A stretch of 64,000 nucleotides of DNA from Rahnella sikkimica (GCF_002951615.1 NZ_CP019062.1:124001-188000), one strand, 5' to 3'. Positions 8,178 through 18,227 are shown, counted from the first letter of the stretch. Made by a program: numbers and translations. Notes: generated from the sequence alone by a model not told the origin.

Positions 8178-9587
8178 ATGCCAACTGATTCTGTAAATAC
8201 CGGTTCATCGCCGGTAATAGACACTGACGCAATTGTGTCTGCCAACGCCAGACTTTCGGTCAGTGAGAAAATAGGTTACGGATTAGGAGACGCCGGAGGC
8301 ACGATAATTACCTGTCTCGTCACCAGTTTTTTGACCTTTTTCTATACCGACGTTTTCGGACTGACGCCTGCGATTGTCGGCACGTTGTTTATTTCACTGC
8401 GCGTTATTGATGCGATTTCCGATCCGCTGATGGGCATTCTTGCTGACCGGACGCAAAGCCGCTGGGGCCGTTTTCGCCCGTGGCAGTTGTGGATTGCGTT
8501 ACCTATCGGCGTGGTCGGTTTTCTGACCTTCAGCGTCCCAGGGTGGAGCGGAGACGCCAAAATTGCCTACGCGTTTTTCACCTATTTCCTGCTGTCTGTT
8601 TCGTACACTGCGATCAACGTGCCGTATTGCGCGCTGATCAACACCATGACCACAGATCATCGCGAGGTGATGTCCTGTCAGTCCTGGCGCTTTGTCTTGT
8701 GCGGCGTCGCCGGTTTTCTGGTGTCGGTCGGGTTGCCGTGGCTGGTACAGGTGCTGGGAAAAGGCAACGCCGCAGTGGGTTATCAGCAGGGCGTCGGTTT
8801 ACTGTGCATCATCGCTGTGGGGATGTTCCTGTGGTGCTTCTTTGCCGTGCGGGAGCGTTTGCCGCTGGCACTGCTCGGGCAGTTCAGCGTCCGTGAGCAC
8901 ATTCGCGGCATGCTGAAAAACGACCAGCTTTTGCTGGTGTTGCTGATGTCTTTCCTGCTGATTAACGTGTTTAACCTGCGCGGCGGCGGCTACATGTATT
9001 TCATCACGTATGTACTGAAAGGCGGCGCGGGTTACGCCTCGATGTTCTTCGGTATGGTAACGCTGGCGTCAATTCTCGGGGCCGTGATCGTCAATCAGCT
9101 GACAAAATTTATCGACAGCGTCCAGTTGTACATGCTGACCAATCTGGTGCTGGCGGTGTTTTCCCTGCTGCTGTGGTTCGTGCCGGTGGGCGAACAGTGG
9201 CAGACGCTCTGGCTGGGCATTATTTTCGTCCATTGTGTCATTCTTGGTTTTACGCTGCCGCTGCACTTTTCCCTGATGGCGTTCGCCGACGACTACGGCC
9301 ACTGGAAAAACGGCATCCGTTCCTCCGGTATGAACTTCGCCTTCAATCTTTTCTTCATCAAGCTCGCCTGGGCATCCAGCGCCGGGATTATCAGCGTCGT
9401 CTTCGTGCTGGTTTCCTATCAGGCCGGGGTGGATCACCAGACCGCAGTCTCGCTCAGCGGGATCACACTTCTCGAAACCCTGCTGCCTGCGGCGATGCAT
9501 CTGCTGCTGGCGGGCACCCTGATTTTCTGCAAGCTCAACAACACGTTGCTGACGCGCATGTCGCGTGAACTGGCGGCCAAAATTTAA
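8178..9587 (+). CDS. GPH-family sugar:cation symporter
   Basis: This is a 469-aa inner-membrane protein with about 12 membrane segments. It belongs to the glycoside-pentoside-hexuronide:cation symporters (MelB/XynB-like). The N-terminal signature includes [12 protein letters not shown] near 36-47 and the acidic loop [25 protein letters not shown] near 80-104, which bears the cation/sugar-binding Asp residues of this family. AGGA precedes the ATG. The GH127 gene follows 26 bp after its stop, so the two form one transcript. Because the partner enzyme has no export signal, the symporter probably imports a short arabinofuranosyl oligosaccharide or glycoside. Confidence 0.88.
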   Translation: MPTDSVNTGSSPVIDTDAIVSANARLSVSEKIGYGLGDAGGTIITCLVTSFLTFFYTDVFGLTPAIVGTLFISLRVIDAISDPLMGILADRTQSRWGRFRPWQLWIALPIGVVGFLTFSVPGWSGDAKIAYAFFTYFLLSVSYTAINVPYCALINTMTTDHREVMSCQSWRFVLCGVAGFLVSVGLPWLVQVLGKGNAAVGYQQGVGLLCIIAVGMFLWCFFAVRERLPLALLGQFSVREHIRGMLKNDQLLLVLLMSFLLINVFNLRGGGYMYFITYVLKGGAGYASMFFGMVTLASILGAVIVNQLTKFIDSVQLYMLTNLVLAVFSLLLWFVPVGEQWQTLWLGIIFVHCVILGFTLPLHFSLMAFADDYGHWKNGIRSSGMNFAFNLFFIKLAWASSAGIISVVFVLVSYQAGVDHQTAVSLSGITLLETLLPAAMHLLLAGTLIFCKLNNTLLTRMSRELAAKI

Positions 9588-9613
9588 ATAACGACAATGA
9601 TTCAGGAGGTTGT

Positions 9614-11590
9614 ATGTCTTTTGCTCCGGTTGATTCTTTAGACGTGCCTTTGAATAAGGTAAATATTTCCGATGCGTTCTGGCTGGAATACCAGCGTCTG
9701 GTGAAAGAGGTGGTTGTGCCTTATCAGTGGAAAGCGCTGAACGATGAAGTGGCGGATGCGGAGCCGAGCCACGCCATTGAAAACTTCCGTATCGCGGCAG
9801 GGCAGAGTGATGGCGAATTTTACGGGATGGTTTTTCAGGACAGTGATGTCGCCAAATGGCTGGAAGCGGTGGGGTATTTACTGGCGAAAACGCCGGATCC
9901 GGAGCTTGAAGAAACCGCTGACCGCGTCATTGAGCTGGTCGGTGCCGTGCAGCAACCGGACGGTTATCTGAATACCTATTTCACGGTCAAAGAGCCGCAG
10001 CAGCGATGGACAAATCTGGCGGAATGCCACGAGCTTTATTGTGCCGGACATCTGATCGAAGCGGGCGTCGCTTACGCTCAGGCCACCGGAAAAACGCGTT
10101 TGCTGGAAATCGTGTGTAAGCTCGCCGACCATATTGGTGACGTTTTCGGGCCGGGTGACAGGCAATTGCATGGCTATCCCGGTCATCCGGAAATCGAACT
10201 GGCGCTGATGCGTTTATACGAAGAAACCGGCGAAACGCGCTATCTCGAACTCACGCGTTATTTCGTCGAACAGCGCGGTGCGCAGCCCCATTTCTACGAT
10301 ATCGAGTATGAAAAACGCGGCAAAACATCGCACTGGAATACCTACGGCCCGGCGTGGATGGTGAAAGATAAAGCCTACAGCCAGGCGCATCTGCCGGTCG
10401 CGTTGCAGACCACGGCCATCGGTCATGCGGTACGGTTTGTGTATTTATATGCTGGCGTCGCGCATCTGGCACGGCTGAGTCAGGATCAGGAAAAACGTGA
10501 AGTATGCCAGCGCTTGTGGGAAAACATGACGCAGCGGCAGATGTACATCACCGGTTCTGTCGGTTCGCAAAGCAGCGGCGAGGCGTTTTCGTCGGATTAT
10601 GATTTGCCCAACGATACGGCGTATACCGAAACCTGTGCGTCGATTGGCCTGATGATGTTCGCCAGGCGCATGTTGCAGTTCGACGCCGACAGCCGTTACG
10701 GCGATGTCATGGAACGCGCGCTGTACAATACGGTACTCGCCGGAATGGCGCTCGACGGCAAGCATTTCTTCTACGTCAATCCGCTGGAAGTCCACCCGAA
10801 AAGCATTCCCTTCAACCATATTTACGACCATGTAAAACCGGTCCGTCAGCGCTGGTTTGGCTGCGCCTGTTGTCCGCCGAATATCGCGCGGCTGCTGGCG
10901 TCTCTCGGCCAGTATATTTACACCCAGCGGCCGGACGGCGTGGATATCAATCTCTACATCGGCAGCGACGTCGAGGCCACGATTGGCGGCAAGCCGTTGC
11001 GCCTGAAACAATCCGGCGGTTATCCGTGGGCGGAGAATGTGCTGATTGAAGTGGACAGCGGCGAACCGCTCGAAGCCACGCTGGCGCTGCGTTTGCCCGA
11101 CTGGTGTGCCAGCCCGCAGGTGACGCTCAACGGTAAAACACTTGACGTTGCCGCCCGGACGTCACGCGGATATCTGCGCCTGACGCAGGAGTGGCAGAAA
11201 GGCGATCGCATCGAGATGACGTTGCCGATGCCGGTCACGCGGGTGAAAGGCAATGCGCTGCTGCGGCATGTCGCCGGGAAAGTGGCTATTCAACGCGGGC
11301 CGCTGGTTTATTGCCTCGAACAGGCTGACAACGGCAGCGAATTGCACAATATCCGTTTGCCGCAAAATGCGCCGTTCCGCCTGATTGCGGGCAGCGGAAT
11401 ATTTGCCGGTAAAACTCTGTTGCAAACGCAGGGCGAGCGGCGGACATCAAACCATGCAGAGCTGCAGCCGCTTTACCGTTTTAATTCGCCTGCAGAAGAA
11501 GCAGTGCCGCAAACCATGACGTTTGTACCGTACTTTACCTGGGCTAACCGCGGAGAAGGGGAAATGCGCGTCTGGGTTGACGAAATTTAG
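9614..11590 (+). CDS. GH127 beta-L-arabinofuranosidase
   Basis: This 658-aa protein has full length for glycoside hydrolase family 127, which removes beta-L-arabinofuranosyl units such as those on hydroxyproline-rich plant glycoproteins. An (alpha/alpha)6 barrel covers about 1-430 and beta-sandwich domains follow. The zinc/catalytic set is visible: Glu339 and Cys341 in YTETC, and Cys419-Cys420 in GCACCPPN, Cys420 being the expected nucleophile position by analogy with the bifidobacterial enzyme HypBA1. There is no signal peptide, so it acts in the cytoplasm. AGGAGG precedes the ATG at 9614. It is cotranscribed with the symporter and probably controlled by the divergent AraC protein. Confidence 0.92.
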   Translation: MSFAPVDSLDVPLNKVNISDAFWLEYQRLVKEVVVPYQWKALNDEVADAEPSHAIENFRIAAGQSDGEFYGMVFQDSDVAKWLEAVGYLLAKTPDPELEETADRVIELVGAVQQPDGYLNTYFTVKEPQQRWTNLAECHELYCAGHLIEAGVAYAQATGKTRLLEIVCKLADHIGDVFGPGDRQLHGYPGHPEIELALMRLYEETGETRYLELTRYFVEQRGAQPHFYDIEYEKRGKTSHWNTYGPAWMVKDKAYSQAHLPVALQTTAIGHAVRFVYLYAGVAHLARLSQDQEKREVCQRLWENMTQRQMYITGSVGSQSSGEAFSSDYDLPNDTAYTETCASIGLMMFARRMLQFDADSRYGDVMERALYNTVLAGMALDGKHFFYVNPLEVHPKSIPFNHIYDHVKPVRQRWFGCACCPPNIARLLASLGQYIYTQRPDGVDINLYIGSDVEATIGGKPLRLKQSGGYPWAENVLIEVDSGEPLEATLALRLPDWCASPQVTLNGKTLDVAARTSRGYLRLTQEWQKGDRIEMTLPMPVTRVKGNALLRHVAGKVAIQRGPLVYCLEQADNGSELHNIRLPQNAPFRLIAGSGIFAGKTLLQTQGERRTSNHAELQPLYRFNSPAEEAVPQTMTFVPYFTWANRGEGEMRVWVDEI

Positions 11591-11615
11591 CAGAGCGTAA
11601 GGAGGGCAGAATAAG

Positions 11616-11642
11616 AAAACCCGGCAAGTCACGCCGGGTTTT
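11616..11642. terminator. Bidirectional rho-independent terminator between GH127 and the ACS transporter
   Basis: The stem AAAACCCGGC/GCCGGGTTTT with a seven-base loop has T-runs on both strands. It separates the convergent GH127 gene (ends 11590) and the minus-strand transporter gene (ends 11661). Confidence 0.9.
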
Positions 11643-11660
11643 CTATTCTTTTTTAGATGT

Positions 11661-12950
11661 TTAGCTATGAGACAGTTTTGTCTCGACTGAATGCTTTGGG
11701 GCTTTAATCACAAAGAACACCAGGATTGCGCCGAGCGCGGCGACACCGCCTGCCAGAATAAAGGCGCTGTCGAAATGCCCGGTGTTTTGCACGATGTAGC
11801 CTGTGACGACCGGCCCGACGATACCTGAAATGCTGCCGATCAGATGGATAAATCCGCTGGTGCCGCCGACGCGGGATTTATGCACGACGTCCTGAATAAT
11901 CGCCCAGTAAATCGCGCCGGTGGTATACAGGAAGAAAATAGAAACAGACATCAGTACCACTGCCGGAACCACGCTGCTGACGATACCGGCCAGCGCGACG
12001 CAAATGGCGGCGGCAGACAGGCTGAAGACCAGAATAATTTTGCGCGACAGCAGTAAGCGACCGGTAATATTGAAAATCTTATCGGAGATAACCCCGCCGA
12101 GTGCCAGACCGACGAAACCAACAATCCACGGAATAACGGTGGTCAGGCTCATCTCTTTGATATTCAGACCGTGTGCCTGAACTAAATATGACGGGAACCA
12201 GCTGAGGAAGAAGAACAAAATATAGTTGTAGCAGAAGAAGGCGAAGGCCGTGACCAGAATAATCGGCTGACGCAAATAATATCCCAGACCGTGCGCAGCC
12301 TGTGCCAGATCGTCTTCTTCGGTGATATTTTCGTTTTTCATCTCATCGATCAAACGTAATTCTTCCGGCGAGACGCGCTTACTTTTCAGCGGATTATCCG
12401 CCACGATAAAGAACCAGATCGCCATCCAGACAATGCCGATGGCGGCAATCACCATAAAGGCCGGACGCCAGCCAAAGGACAGCGCCAGATACCCGACGAT
12501 AGGCCCGGCGACCGCGCCACCGAGGGGCGAACCGGCGCTGAGCAGCCCCATCGCGGTGGCCGCTTTTTTCTTCGGGAACCAGCCGTTAATCATCTTATTG
12601 GCGGAGGCGCATATCGGGCCTTCAGCCATGCCGAATAATACCCGCAGAATTAGCATGGAATAAAAGCCGGTGGCAATGGCAGTCATCCCGCAGAATAAAG
12701 ACCACAGCCCGACGGCTAATCCCATCACGACAGTTGGCCCGAATTTATCGACAGCCAGACCGCCAATGAAATTGAATATGGCATAGCCAAAGAAGAAACT
12801 GCCGAATATGATCCCGAACTGCTCAGGATTAATGGTCAGTTCTTTTTCTATCATCGGAACCGTAATAGACAGCGCGACACGGTCGAGATAGTTGATCATA
12901 TAAACCATAAACAGCAGGAATACGATGACCCAACGTAGGTTCTTAAACAT
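11661..12950 (-). CDS. MFS transporter, anion:cation symporter (ACS) family, sugar-acid type
   Basis: This 429-aa transporter has about 12 membrane segments and the ACS-family start MFKNLRWVIVFLLFMVYMINYLDR, like the GudP, ExuT and DgoT hexonate/hexuronate carriers. The Arg in NYLDR and the motif after helix 2 (GGLAVDKFGP) are family features. The ATG at 12950 has GGAG upstream; the open frame extends five codons further without a better start. It lies 129 bp downstream of rspB on the same strand, so it probably supplies the rspAB substrate. Candidates are L-gulonate, L-idonate, D-mannonate or D-gluconate; the substrate is inferred. Confidence 0.88.
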   Translation of the reverse strand: MFKNLRWVIVFLLFMVYMINYLDRVALSITVPMIEKELTINPEQFGIIFGSFFFGYAIFNFIGGLAVDKFGPTVVMGLAVGLWSLFCGMTAIATGFYSMLILRVLFGMAEGPICASANKMINGWFPKKKAATAMGLLSAGSPLGGAVAGPIVGYLALSFGWRPAFMVIAAIGIVWMAIWFFIVADNPLKSKRVSPEELRLIDEMKNENITEEDDLAQAAHGLGYYLRQPIILVTAFAFFCYNYILFFFLSWFPSYLVQAHGLNIKEMSLTTVIPWIVGFVGLALGGVISDKIFNITGRLLLSRKIILVFSLSAAAICVALAGIVSSVVPAVVLMSVSIFFLYTTGAIYWAIIQDVVHKSRVGGTSGFIHLIGSISGIVGPVVTGYIVQNTGHFDSAFILAGGVAALGAILVFFVIKAPKHSVETKLSHS

Positions 12951-13079
12951 AGTAAGCAGCTCCACTGGATGTTGTTTTATAATAGTGTTGCGTTATTTGT
13001 AGGTAGAATTTGAGGTACTGTTTGCGAGAGGATTCAAAAATCCTCCCGCAGTGTCAGGCAATTAAAATAAAAATGGTCT

Positions 13080-14093
13080 TCAGAACGTCAGCAGAACTTT
13101 GCAGCAGGATCGCTGATCCTTTTCAAATAACGTCAGTGCGGCTTCCACCTCGCTGGCAGGCATCCAGTGCGTCACCAGTTTCTCAGGTGAAATTTTTCCC
13201 TGCTCTATCCATTCAATCACCTGCGGAAAACGGTGACTGTTCAGGCGTGAAGAGAACAGTGAAATTTCTTTGCTGGTAATACTTTGCTGCGTGATAGTAC
13301 TCGGCTCGCCCGAGAAGCCCATCATGCCGATACGCGCGGCCGGTGACGCCAGTAAAATGGCTTCCTGCAAAATCGCCGGATGGCAGGCGGCATCGACGAT
13401 AATCATCGGGCGTACGCCCTCGGCGGACAACACATCCGACACGCTGCGTTCACTGTTATTAATCGTCCAGTCGGCTCCGCTTTCCAGTGCCATGTGCAGG
13501 CGTTCTTCAATGCGGTCAGCCACGATCACATTTTTAACGCCGTACACGCCTTTCAGCACCTGAATCACCGTCAGCCCCATCGGGCCTGCGCCGTAAACCA
13601 GCGCGGTATCTTGCGGTGTTGGTTTCAGAAACGCCGTGATATTCGCCGCAATCGTGAAAGGTTCGACCATGCTGGCGAGTTTGTCAGGAATGGACGCCGG
13701 GACGTTATAGGCGTTTTTTGCCGGTGCGCAGGCGTAATCGCTGAAACCGCCGTCGCGGTGAACGCCGATCACCTGTAACTCGTTACAGACATTGGGCCGC
13801 CCGACGGAGCACGGATAGCAATGTCCGCAGCTCACCACCGGGTCGATCACCACACGTTCGCCGATGCGAGCGGGATCGACACCTTCCCCGACGCTGTCGA
13901 TGTGGCCGAAGAACTCATGGCCGATGACGCGCGGATATTTCGCGAACGGATTGTGGCCGTGATAAATGTGGACATCGGAGCCGCAGATGCCCGCGTAACT
14001 CACCCGAACTCGTACCTCGCCGGCGGCAGGTACCGGCAAAGCACGTTGCTCGATGACTAATTTTCCCGGTTCTTGTATAACGACGCTGTTCAT
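13080..14093 (-). CDS. rspB: Zinc-dependent alcohol dehydrogenase, RspB
   Basis: The 337-aa protein is a medium-chain dehydrogenase/reductase. The catalytic-zinc Cys is in AGICGSDVHIYHGHNPF, the GHEF motif follows, and a structural-zinc cluster of Cys residues lies in DPVVSCGHCYPCSVGRPNVC. The NAD-binding glycines are in VYGAGPMGLTVIQVLKGVYGVKNV. It closely resembles E. coli RspB; relatives have been assigned L-gulonate 5-dehydrogenase activity, yielding fructuronate. ATG 14093 is chosen over a start 24 bases upstream because GAGGG sits before it and it matches RspB starts. It begins 11 bases after the rspA stop. Confidence 0.92.
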   Translation of the reverse strand: MNSVVIQEPGKLVIEQRALPVPAAGEVRVRVSYAGICGSDVHIYHGHNPFAKYPRVIGHEFFGHIDSVGEGVDPARIGERVVIDPVVSCGHCYPCSVGRPNVCNELQVIGVHRDGGFSDYACAPAKNAYNVPASIPDKLASMVEPFTIAANITAFLKPTPQDTALVYGAGPMGLTVIQVLKGVYGVKNVIVADRIEERLHMALESGADWTINNSERSVSDVLSAEGVRPMIIVDAACHPAILQEAILLASPAARIGMMGFSGEPSTITQQSITSKEISLFSSRLNSHRFPQVIEWIEQGKISPEKLVTHWMPASEVEAALTLFEKDQRSCCKVLLTF

Positions 14094-14104
14094 TTTTCGT
14101 TCCC

Positions 14105-15319
14105 TCACCAGTTCCACAAAGTGCCGTCTTCAAGACGGGCCACCGGCAGATAAGCCGGTTCGTACGGATATTTCGCGGCGAGTTTTTCGTCAAACTCAAT
14201 GCCCAGTCCGGGCTTTTCGCCCGGATGCATGTAGCCGTTATCAAAGGTCCAGTTATGCGGGAACACTTCCAGCATCTGTTCGGAATAGCCCATGTATTCC
14301 TGCACGCCAAAGTTCGGCACCCACAGATCAAAGTGCAGGGCAGCCGCCATGCAGACTGGAGAGAGATCGGACGGGCCGTGCGACCCGGTGCGAACCTGAT
14401 AAAGCGACGCGAAATCGGCGATGCGCCGCATCCCCGTGATGCCGCCCGCGTGGGTCAGCGTGGTGCGGATATAGTCGATCAGTTGTTCTTCGATAAGCTG
14501 TTTGCAATCCCAGATACTGTTGAAGACTTCGCCCACGGCGATTGGCGTGACCGTGTGCTGGCGGATCAGGCGGAAACATTCCTGATTCTCGGCAGGCGTC
14601 GGATCTTCCATCCAGAACAGGCGGTATTCTTCGATGCTCTTGCCAAAACGCGCGGCTTCGATGGGCGTCAGGCGGTGATGCATGTCGTGCAGCAGATGTT
14701 CGTCAAAACCGAATTTGTTGCGCACGGCTTCAAAGAGTTTTGGCGTGAAATCGAGGTATTTTTCCGTGGACCACAGCTGTTCTTCCGGCCAGTTGCCTTT
14801 GGTTGCGGGTTCGTACGCCAGACCTTTGCCTTTCGCCATACCGTAAGTGGTTTTCATGCCCGGCACGCCGCACTGGGCGCGAATCGCCTTGAAGCCCAGC
14901 TCTTTGTGTTTCGCGTAATCGTCGAGCACTTCGTCAATGGAATGGCCGGTGGTGTGGCAGTAAACCATCACGCCGGTGCGGGATGCGCCGCCGAGCAACT
15001 GATACAACGGCATATTGGCGGCCTTGGCTTTGATATCCCACAGCGCCATATCGACCGCAGAAATGGCCGACATCGTGACCGGACCGCGACGCCAGTACGC
15101 GCCTTTGTAGAAGAACTGCCAGATGTCTTCAATCTGATGCGCGTCGCGCCCGATAAGCTGCGGGCAGACGTGGTCTTTCAGATAAGACGCGACCGGCAAT
15201 TCACGGCCATTCAGGGTGGCATCTCCGAGACCGGTCAGCCCGCTGTCGGTAGTGATTTTTAACGTCACAAAGTTGCGACCCGGACAAGTGACAAAGACTT
15301 CAGCATTCACGATTTTCAT
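14105..15319 (-). CDS. rspA: Enolase-superfamily sugar-acid dehydratase, RspA
   Basis: At 404 aa it matches E. coli RspA in length and very closely in sequence. It belongs to the mannonate dehydratase (ManD) subgroup. Metal-binding residues are visible as Asp212 (HDMHHRLTP), Glu238 (FWMEDPTP) and Glu264 (AVGEVFNS), with His214 as a likely acid/base. Characterised RspA-type members dehydrate D-mannonate or D-gluconate only poorly, so the true substrate may differ. It is the first gene of the rspA-rspB(-transporter) operon. Upstream is the 45-bp element shared with the 18.2-kb promoter. Confidence 0.94.
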   Translation of the reverse strand: MKIVNAEVFVTCPGRNFVTLKITTDSGLTGLGDATLNGRELPVASYLKDHVCPQLIGRDAHQIEDIWQFFYKGAYWRRGPVTMSAISAVDMALWDIKAKAANMPLYQLLGGASRTGVMVYCHTTGHSIDEVLDDYAKHKELGFKAIRAQCGVPGMKTTYGMAKGKGLAYEPATKGNWPEEQLWSTEKYLDFTPKLFEAVRNKFGFDEHLLHDMHHRLTPIEAARFGKSIEEYRLFWMEDPTPAENQECFRLIRQHTVTPIAVGEVFNSIWDCKQLIEEQLIDYIRTTLTHAGGITGMRRIADFASLYQVRTGSHGPSDLSPVCMAAALHFDLWVPNFGVQEYMGYSEQMLEVFPHNWTFDNGYMHPGEKPGLGIEFDEKLAAKYPYEPAYLPVARLEDGTLWNW

Positions 15320-15385
15320 CGGTTACGACCTTTTGCAGTAAAAGTTAGATGCAGTTTCTTTGGCTATAAATACGTCAGATATTAA

Positions 15386-15430
15386 CTACCATACAAGTAT
15401 GTAAATCTGTTTTTGCCGGAGGCGATCACA
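15386..15430 (-). promoter_or_regulatory. Bipartite control element upstream of rspA (copy 1)
   Basis: The palindrome CATAC-AA-GTATG at 15390-15401 lies about 70 bp before the rspA start. GATCACA, which reads TGTGATC on the coding strand and resembles a CRP half-site, follows at 15424-15430. The copy at 18228-18272 has the same palindrome, the same 34-bp offset to GATCACA, and a conserved CGGA between them. The palindrome fits a GntR/FCD dimer such as RspR; the TGTGATC part suggests CRP or a partner. Confidence 0.7.
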
Positions 15431-15476
15431 TTTTGAGCGGAGATTTCAGCAAAAAAAGTCAGCAGAGCAGAAATGA

Positions 15477-15501
15477 AAACGCCTGCAACAGGCAGGCGTT
15501 T
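15477..15501 (-). terminator. Terminator of the symporter/yiaK-like operon
   Basis: The stem AAACGCCTGC/GCAGGCGTTT at 15477-15501 has a five-base loop and T-rich flanks on the minus strand. It lies 25 bp past the stop of the dehydrogenase gene at 15526, so rspA needs its own promoter downstream. Confidence 0.75.
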
Positions 15502-15525
15502 CAGGGGAGTGAAAGTTGAGAAAGA

Positions 15526-16539
15526 TTATTCCGCCAGCCCCATCACTTCATCCCAGACGGCATCGTCGACGGGAATGCCGAGACGGCGGTTTTGTTCGCG
15601 GTTTAACGCCGCCGTCTGGCCGGGATAACGCACATCGCGGCTGTTTTCGGCGGGCTCTGACTGATTCACGTAATCTGCCACGCTGTCGGCCATGCGTTCG
15701 GTGAATTGTGTGCCGCCAAGCTGCGCCGGATCGAAGACCATGAAAATCTGGCTCGCGCCGGTGCAACTGCCTTCGCCAATTTTATCGATTTCATTTGTCG
15801 GCGAACCGGCGGAGAGCAGTGCGGCCATGGCGTCGAGCACAATCGCCAGGCCGGAACCTTTCCAGTAACCGGTGGGCAAAATGCGCATGGATGCCTCAAT
15901 CGGGCCGGGATCGTCGGTGAGATTTCCCTGGCTGTCATAACCGCCGGGATACGGCAGTTTTTCATTTTTCAGCCGCGTTACCTGCAACTTGCCGTAGGAA
16001 TATTGCGACATCGCCATATCCAGCACGATCGGGCCTTTGGCTCTGGGCACCGCCATCACAAACGGGTTATTGCCGATGCGGGTATTTTTGCCGCCCCAGG
16101 CGGGCATGCACGATTCGGTGTTCGTCCAGCAAATAGCCGCCATGCCGCGTGTGGCGGCGTGCCAGCCATAACTTCCGCCGCGCATCCAGTGGCTGCTGTT
16201 TTTCATGGCGACAATCCCGACGCCGTATTCTTTTGCCATTTCGGCGGCTTTTTCGACGGCGAACAGCGCATTAGTGATGCCGATGCCGCGATTGCCGTTA
16301 TAGATGGCGATGGCGCCGAGCGATTTTTCCTGCTCGGGTTTGGCGTGAATATTAATCCACCCTTTTTGCACGTAATCGACAAAGCGCGCTACCCGGTTCA
16401 GGCCGTGCGAGGCAATGCCGTCGCAGCTCGATTCGGTGTGGATCCGCGCACACGTCCGCGCGCTTTCTTCATCCAGCCCCGCGTTGAGCAAGGCGCGCTG
16501 GATGGTTTGTTGCATCAGGCTGAATTCAATTCTTTGCAT
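15526..16539 (-). CDS. Malate/L-lactate dehydrogenase-family reductase, YiaK (2,3-diketo-L-gulonate reductase)-like
   Basis: The 337-aa protein belongs to the NAD(P)H-dependent LDH2/MDH2 family. The catalytic His is His45 in SHGLNRVARF. SSHWMRGGSYGWHAA and LPTGYWKGSGLAIVLD are typical of YiaK, which reduces 2,3-diketo-L-gulonate in ascorbate-type catabolism. Identity to YiaK is partial, so a related 2-keto sugar acid is also possible. The start codon overlaps the 3' end of the upstream symporter gene by 14 bases, which indicates tight coupling. Confidence 0.82.
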   Translation of the reverse strand: MQRIEFSLMQQTIQRALLNAGLDEESARTCARIHTESSCDGIASHGLNRVARFVDYVQKGWINIHAKPEQEKSLGAIAIYNGNRGIGITNALFAVEKAAEMAKEYGVGIVAMKNSSHWMRGGSYGWHAATRGMAAICWTNTESCMPAWGGKNTRIGNNPFVMAVPRAKGPIVLDMAMSQYSYGKLQVTRLKNEKLPYPGGYDSQGNLTDDPGPIEASMRILPTGYWKGSGLAIVLDAMAALLSAGSPTNEIDKIGEGSCTGASQIFMVFDPAQLGGTQFTERMADSVADYVNQSEPAENSRDVRYPGQTAALNREQNRRLGIPVDDAVWDEVMGLAE

Positions 16540-18088
16540 TGTCGGCTCCGGTGGAAAGTTCAGGTGAGGTCAGCGGGGAATGGCCTTCGGCCTGGCTAAG
16601 AATAGTGTTATCACCCCAACATTTTTCGTAAGGCCAGCCGGTCAGTTGCTCGGCGATTAAACGGGTTTCCGGCGTCACATCATATTTACTGCCACCGGCT
16701 TTCAGACGTTCAATTTCATTGACCAGCAGGGAATGGTTATGGCGGGTCAGGCGAAACTTCATGGCGCTGTAAAGGCCAATCAGCAGGAAGACCACCGAGC
16801 CTGTGCCAAAGACCAGCGTAATTCCGTAAACCGCTTCCGCGGGTTGCGTCGCGCTTTTCGGCGTAAATCCGTAATGTTGTAATAGCAGGCCCACGGTAAA
16901 TAACGCCACGGCCTGAACGGCTTTACGCACAAAAGTCATCACGCCGGCGAAAATACCTTCACGGCGTTTTCCGGTCAGCATTTCATCGACATCCGGAATA
17001 AAACTGTAGATATTCCAGCAGACATAGCTGGTCCCGGAACGTCCGACGCCCATTAAAATAACGGAGAGATAAATCAGTGCCATATTAAAAGGCAGTTGCA
17101 AAAGATGAATGGATAAAAATAACCCGACGCTTGCCAGCATAAATAATTGCGCGATGCGGTACGCGGAACCATTACCTAACTTCATACACAGGAAAATAAA
17201 TAAGGCCACGCAGACAAACTGAGTCAGCGTCATGAGCGTCATCGCATTGGACGCCGTCACGGCATTTTGCCCGAGGACAAAAATAATGTAGTACGCAAGC
17301 ACGGCACCGAGAACATCCAGCGCGACATAACCGCCCAGATACATCCCGACGTGCTGGCGAAAAGTCCGCACCTTCATGGTGGAAACCAGGGATTTAAACA
17401 GGTGCTTCATGTCACGTCGGAAAGACAATTTTGGCGTGTCCACATCAACGGGGATCGGGCGTTCCCAGGTGTAGAAATAGAGCAGCAGGATCACCACGGC
17501 GAACAGCACGCCAAATATGACGCCCATAATCAGAAATGATGAAGATGAATCTTCGCCGAGATACGCAATAATTCGTCCCGGAAGCCAGGCGGCTAATATT
17601 GCCGCGCCGGTTGAAAAGAACATTCTGACGCCGGTGAGTTTGGTGCGCATTTTAAAACTGGAGGTCATTTCTGCCGCCAGCGTTTCATAAGGCACAATCG
17701 CCAGCGTATAAGCCGCGTAGAATAAAATATACGTAAACAGGTAATACCAGAACCCCATGCCGCTGACCCACATAATAATGTATGTCACCATAATCAGCGG
17801 TGCGCCAAGTAAGAAGAAGAACCCGCGACGGCCATATTTTTTACCCAACGGATGACGATAAAAATTATCGGTCACATATCCCATCAGCGGATCGAAAAAG
17901 GCATCCAGCAACCGGGCAGAAGCAATAACGGCACCGGCCTCCGCCGGGCTTAATCCGGCGTATGTGGTATAGAAAAACATAATCCATAAACCTAATACCG
18001 CAAAACAACCGCCGCCGAAGAAATCGCCTCCGCCATAGGCCAGCATATTTTTGAGTGATATCGGTCTTTCTTTATGATGATTAATCAT
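16526..18088 (-). CDS. GPH-family sugar or glycoside:cation symporter
   Basis: This is a 520-aa membrane protein of the MelB/YicJ-like GPH family. Near the N-terminus it has LKNMLAYGGGDFFGGGCF and then the acidic loop LLDAFFDPLMGYVTDN, and about 12 hydrophobic helices follow. It is longer than the 8.2-kb symporter because of an extra charged C-terminal tail of about 60 residues. AGGGG precedes the ATG at 18088. It is the first gene of an operon with the YiaK-like reductase and has the shared bipartite element about 140 bp upstream. The cargo is probably a uronide or aldonate-containing sugar; this is inferred. Confidence 0.85.
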   Translation of the reverse strand: MINHHKERPISLKNMLAYGGGDFFGGGCFAVLGLWIMFFYTTYAGLSPAEAGAVIASARLLDAFFDPLMGYVTDNFYRHPLGKKYGRRGFFFLLGAPLIMVTYIIMWVSGMGFWYYLFTYILFYAAYTLAIVPYETLAAEMTSSFKMRTKLTGVRMFFSTGAAILAAWLPGRIIAYLGEDSSSSFLIMGVIFGVLFAVVILLLYFYTWERPIPVDVDTPKLSFRRDMKHLFKSLVSTMKVRTFRQHVGMYLGGYVALDVLGAVLAYYIIFVLGQNAVTASNAMTLMTLTQFVCVALFIFLCMKLGNGSAYRIAQLFMLASVGLFLSIHLLQLPFNMALIYLSVILMGVGRSGTSYVCWNIYSFIPDVDEMLTGKRREGIFAGVMTFVRKAVQAVALFTVGLLLQHYGFTPKSATQPAEAVYGITLVFGTGSVVFLLIGLYSAMKFRLTRHNHSLLVNEIERLKAGGSKYDVTPETRLIAEQLTGWPYEKCWGDNTILSQAEGHSPLTSPELSTGADNAKN

Positions 18089-18227
18089 AATACCCCTGTG
18101 TTCCGTATTATTTTTGGCTATATCGGATAAGTCAGAGTCGCGAAAAACAAACTTATTAGGATGCCCGCAGACGTTCAGGAATCAATATTCCCTCGACGTT
18201 GGCAGAATAAAACTAGGCAATAGGCGT

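Noticed and set aside
13028..13045. Hairpin GAGGATT/AATCCTC after rspB
   Set aside because: The stem is only 7 bp with no T-run on the minus strand; too weak to call a terminator.
14225..15262. Long frame opposite rspA
   Set aside because: Shadow frame; rspA is conserved across this stretch to the residue level.
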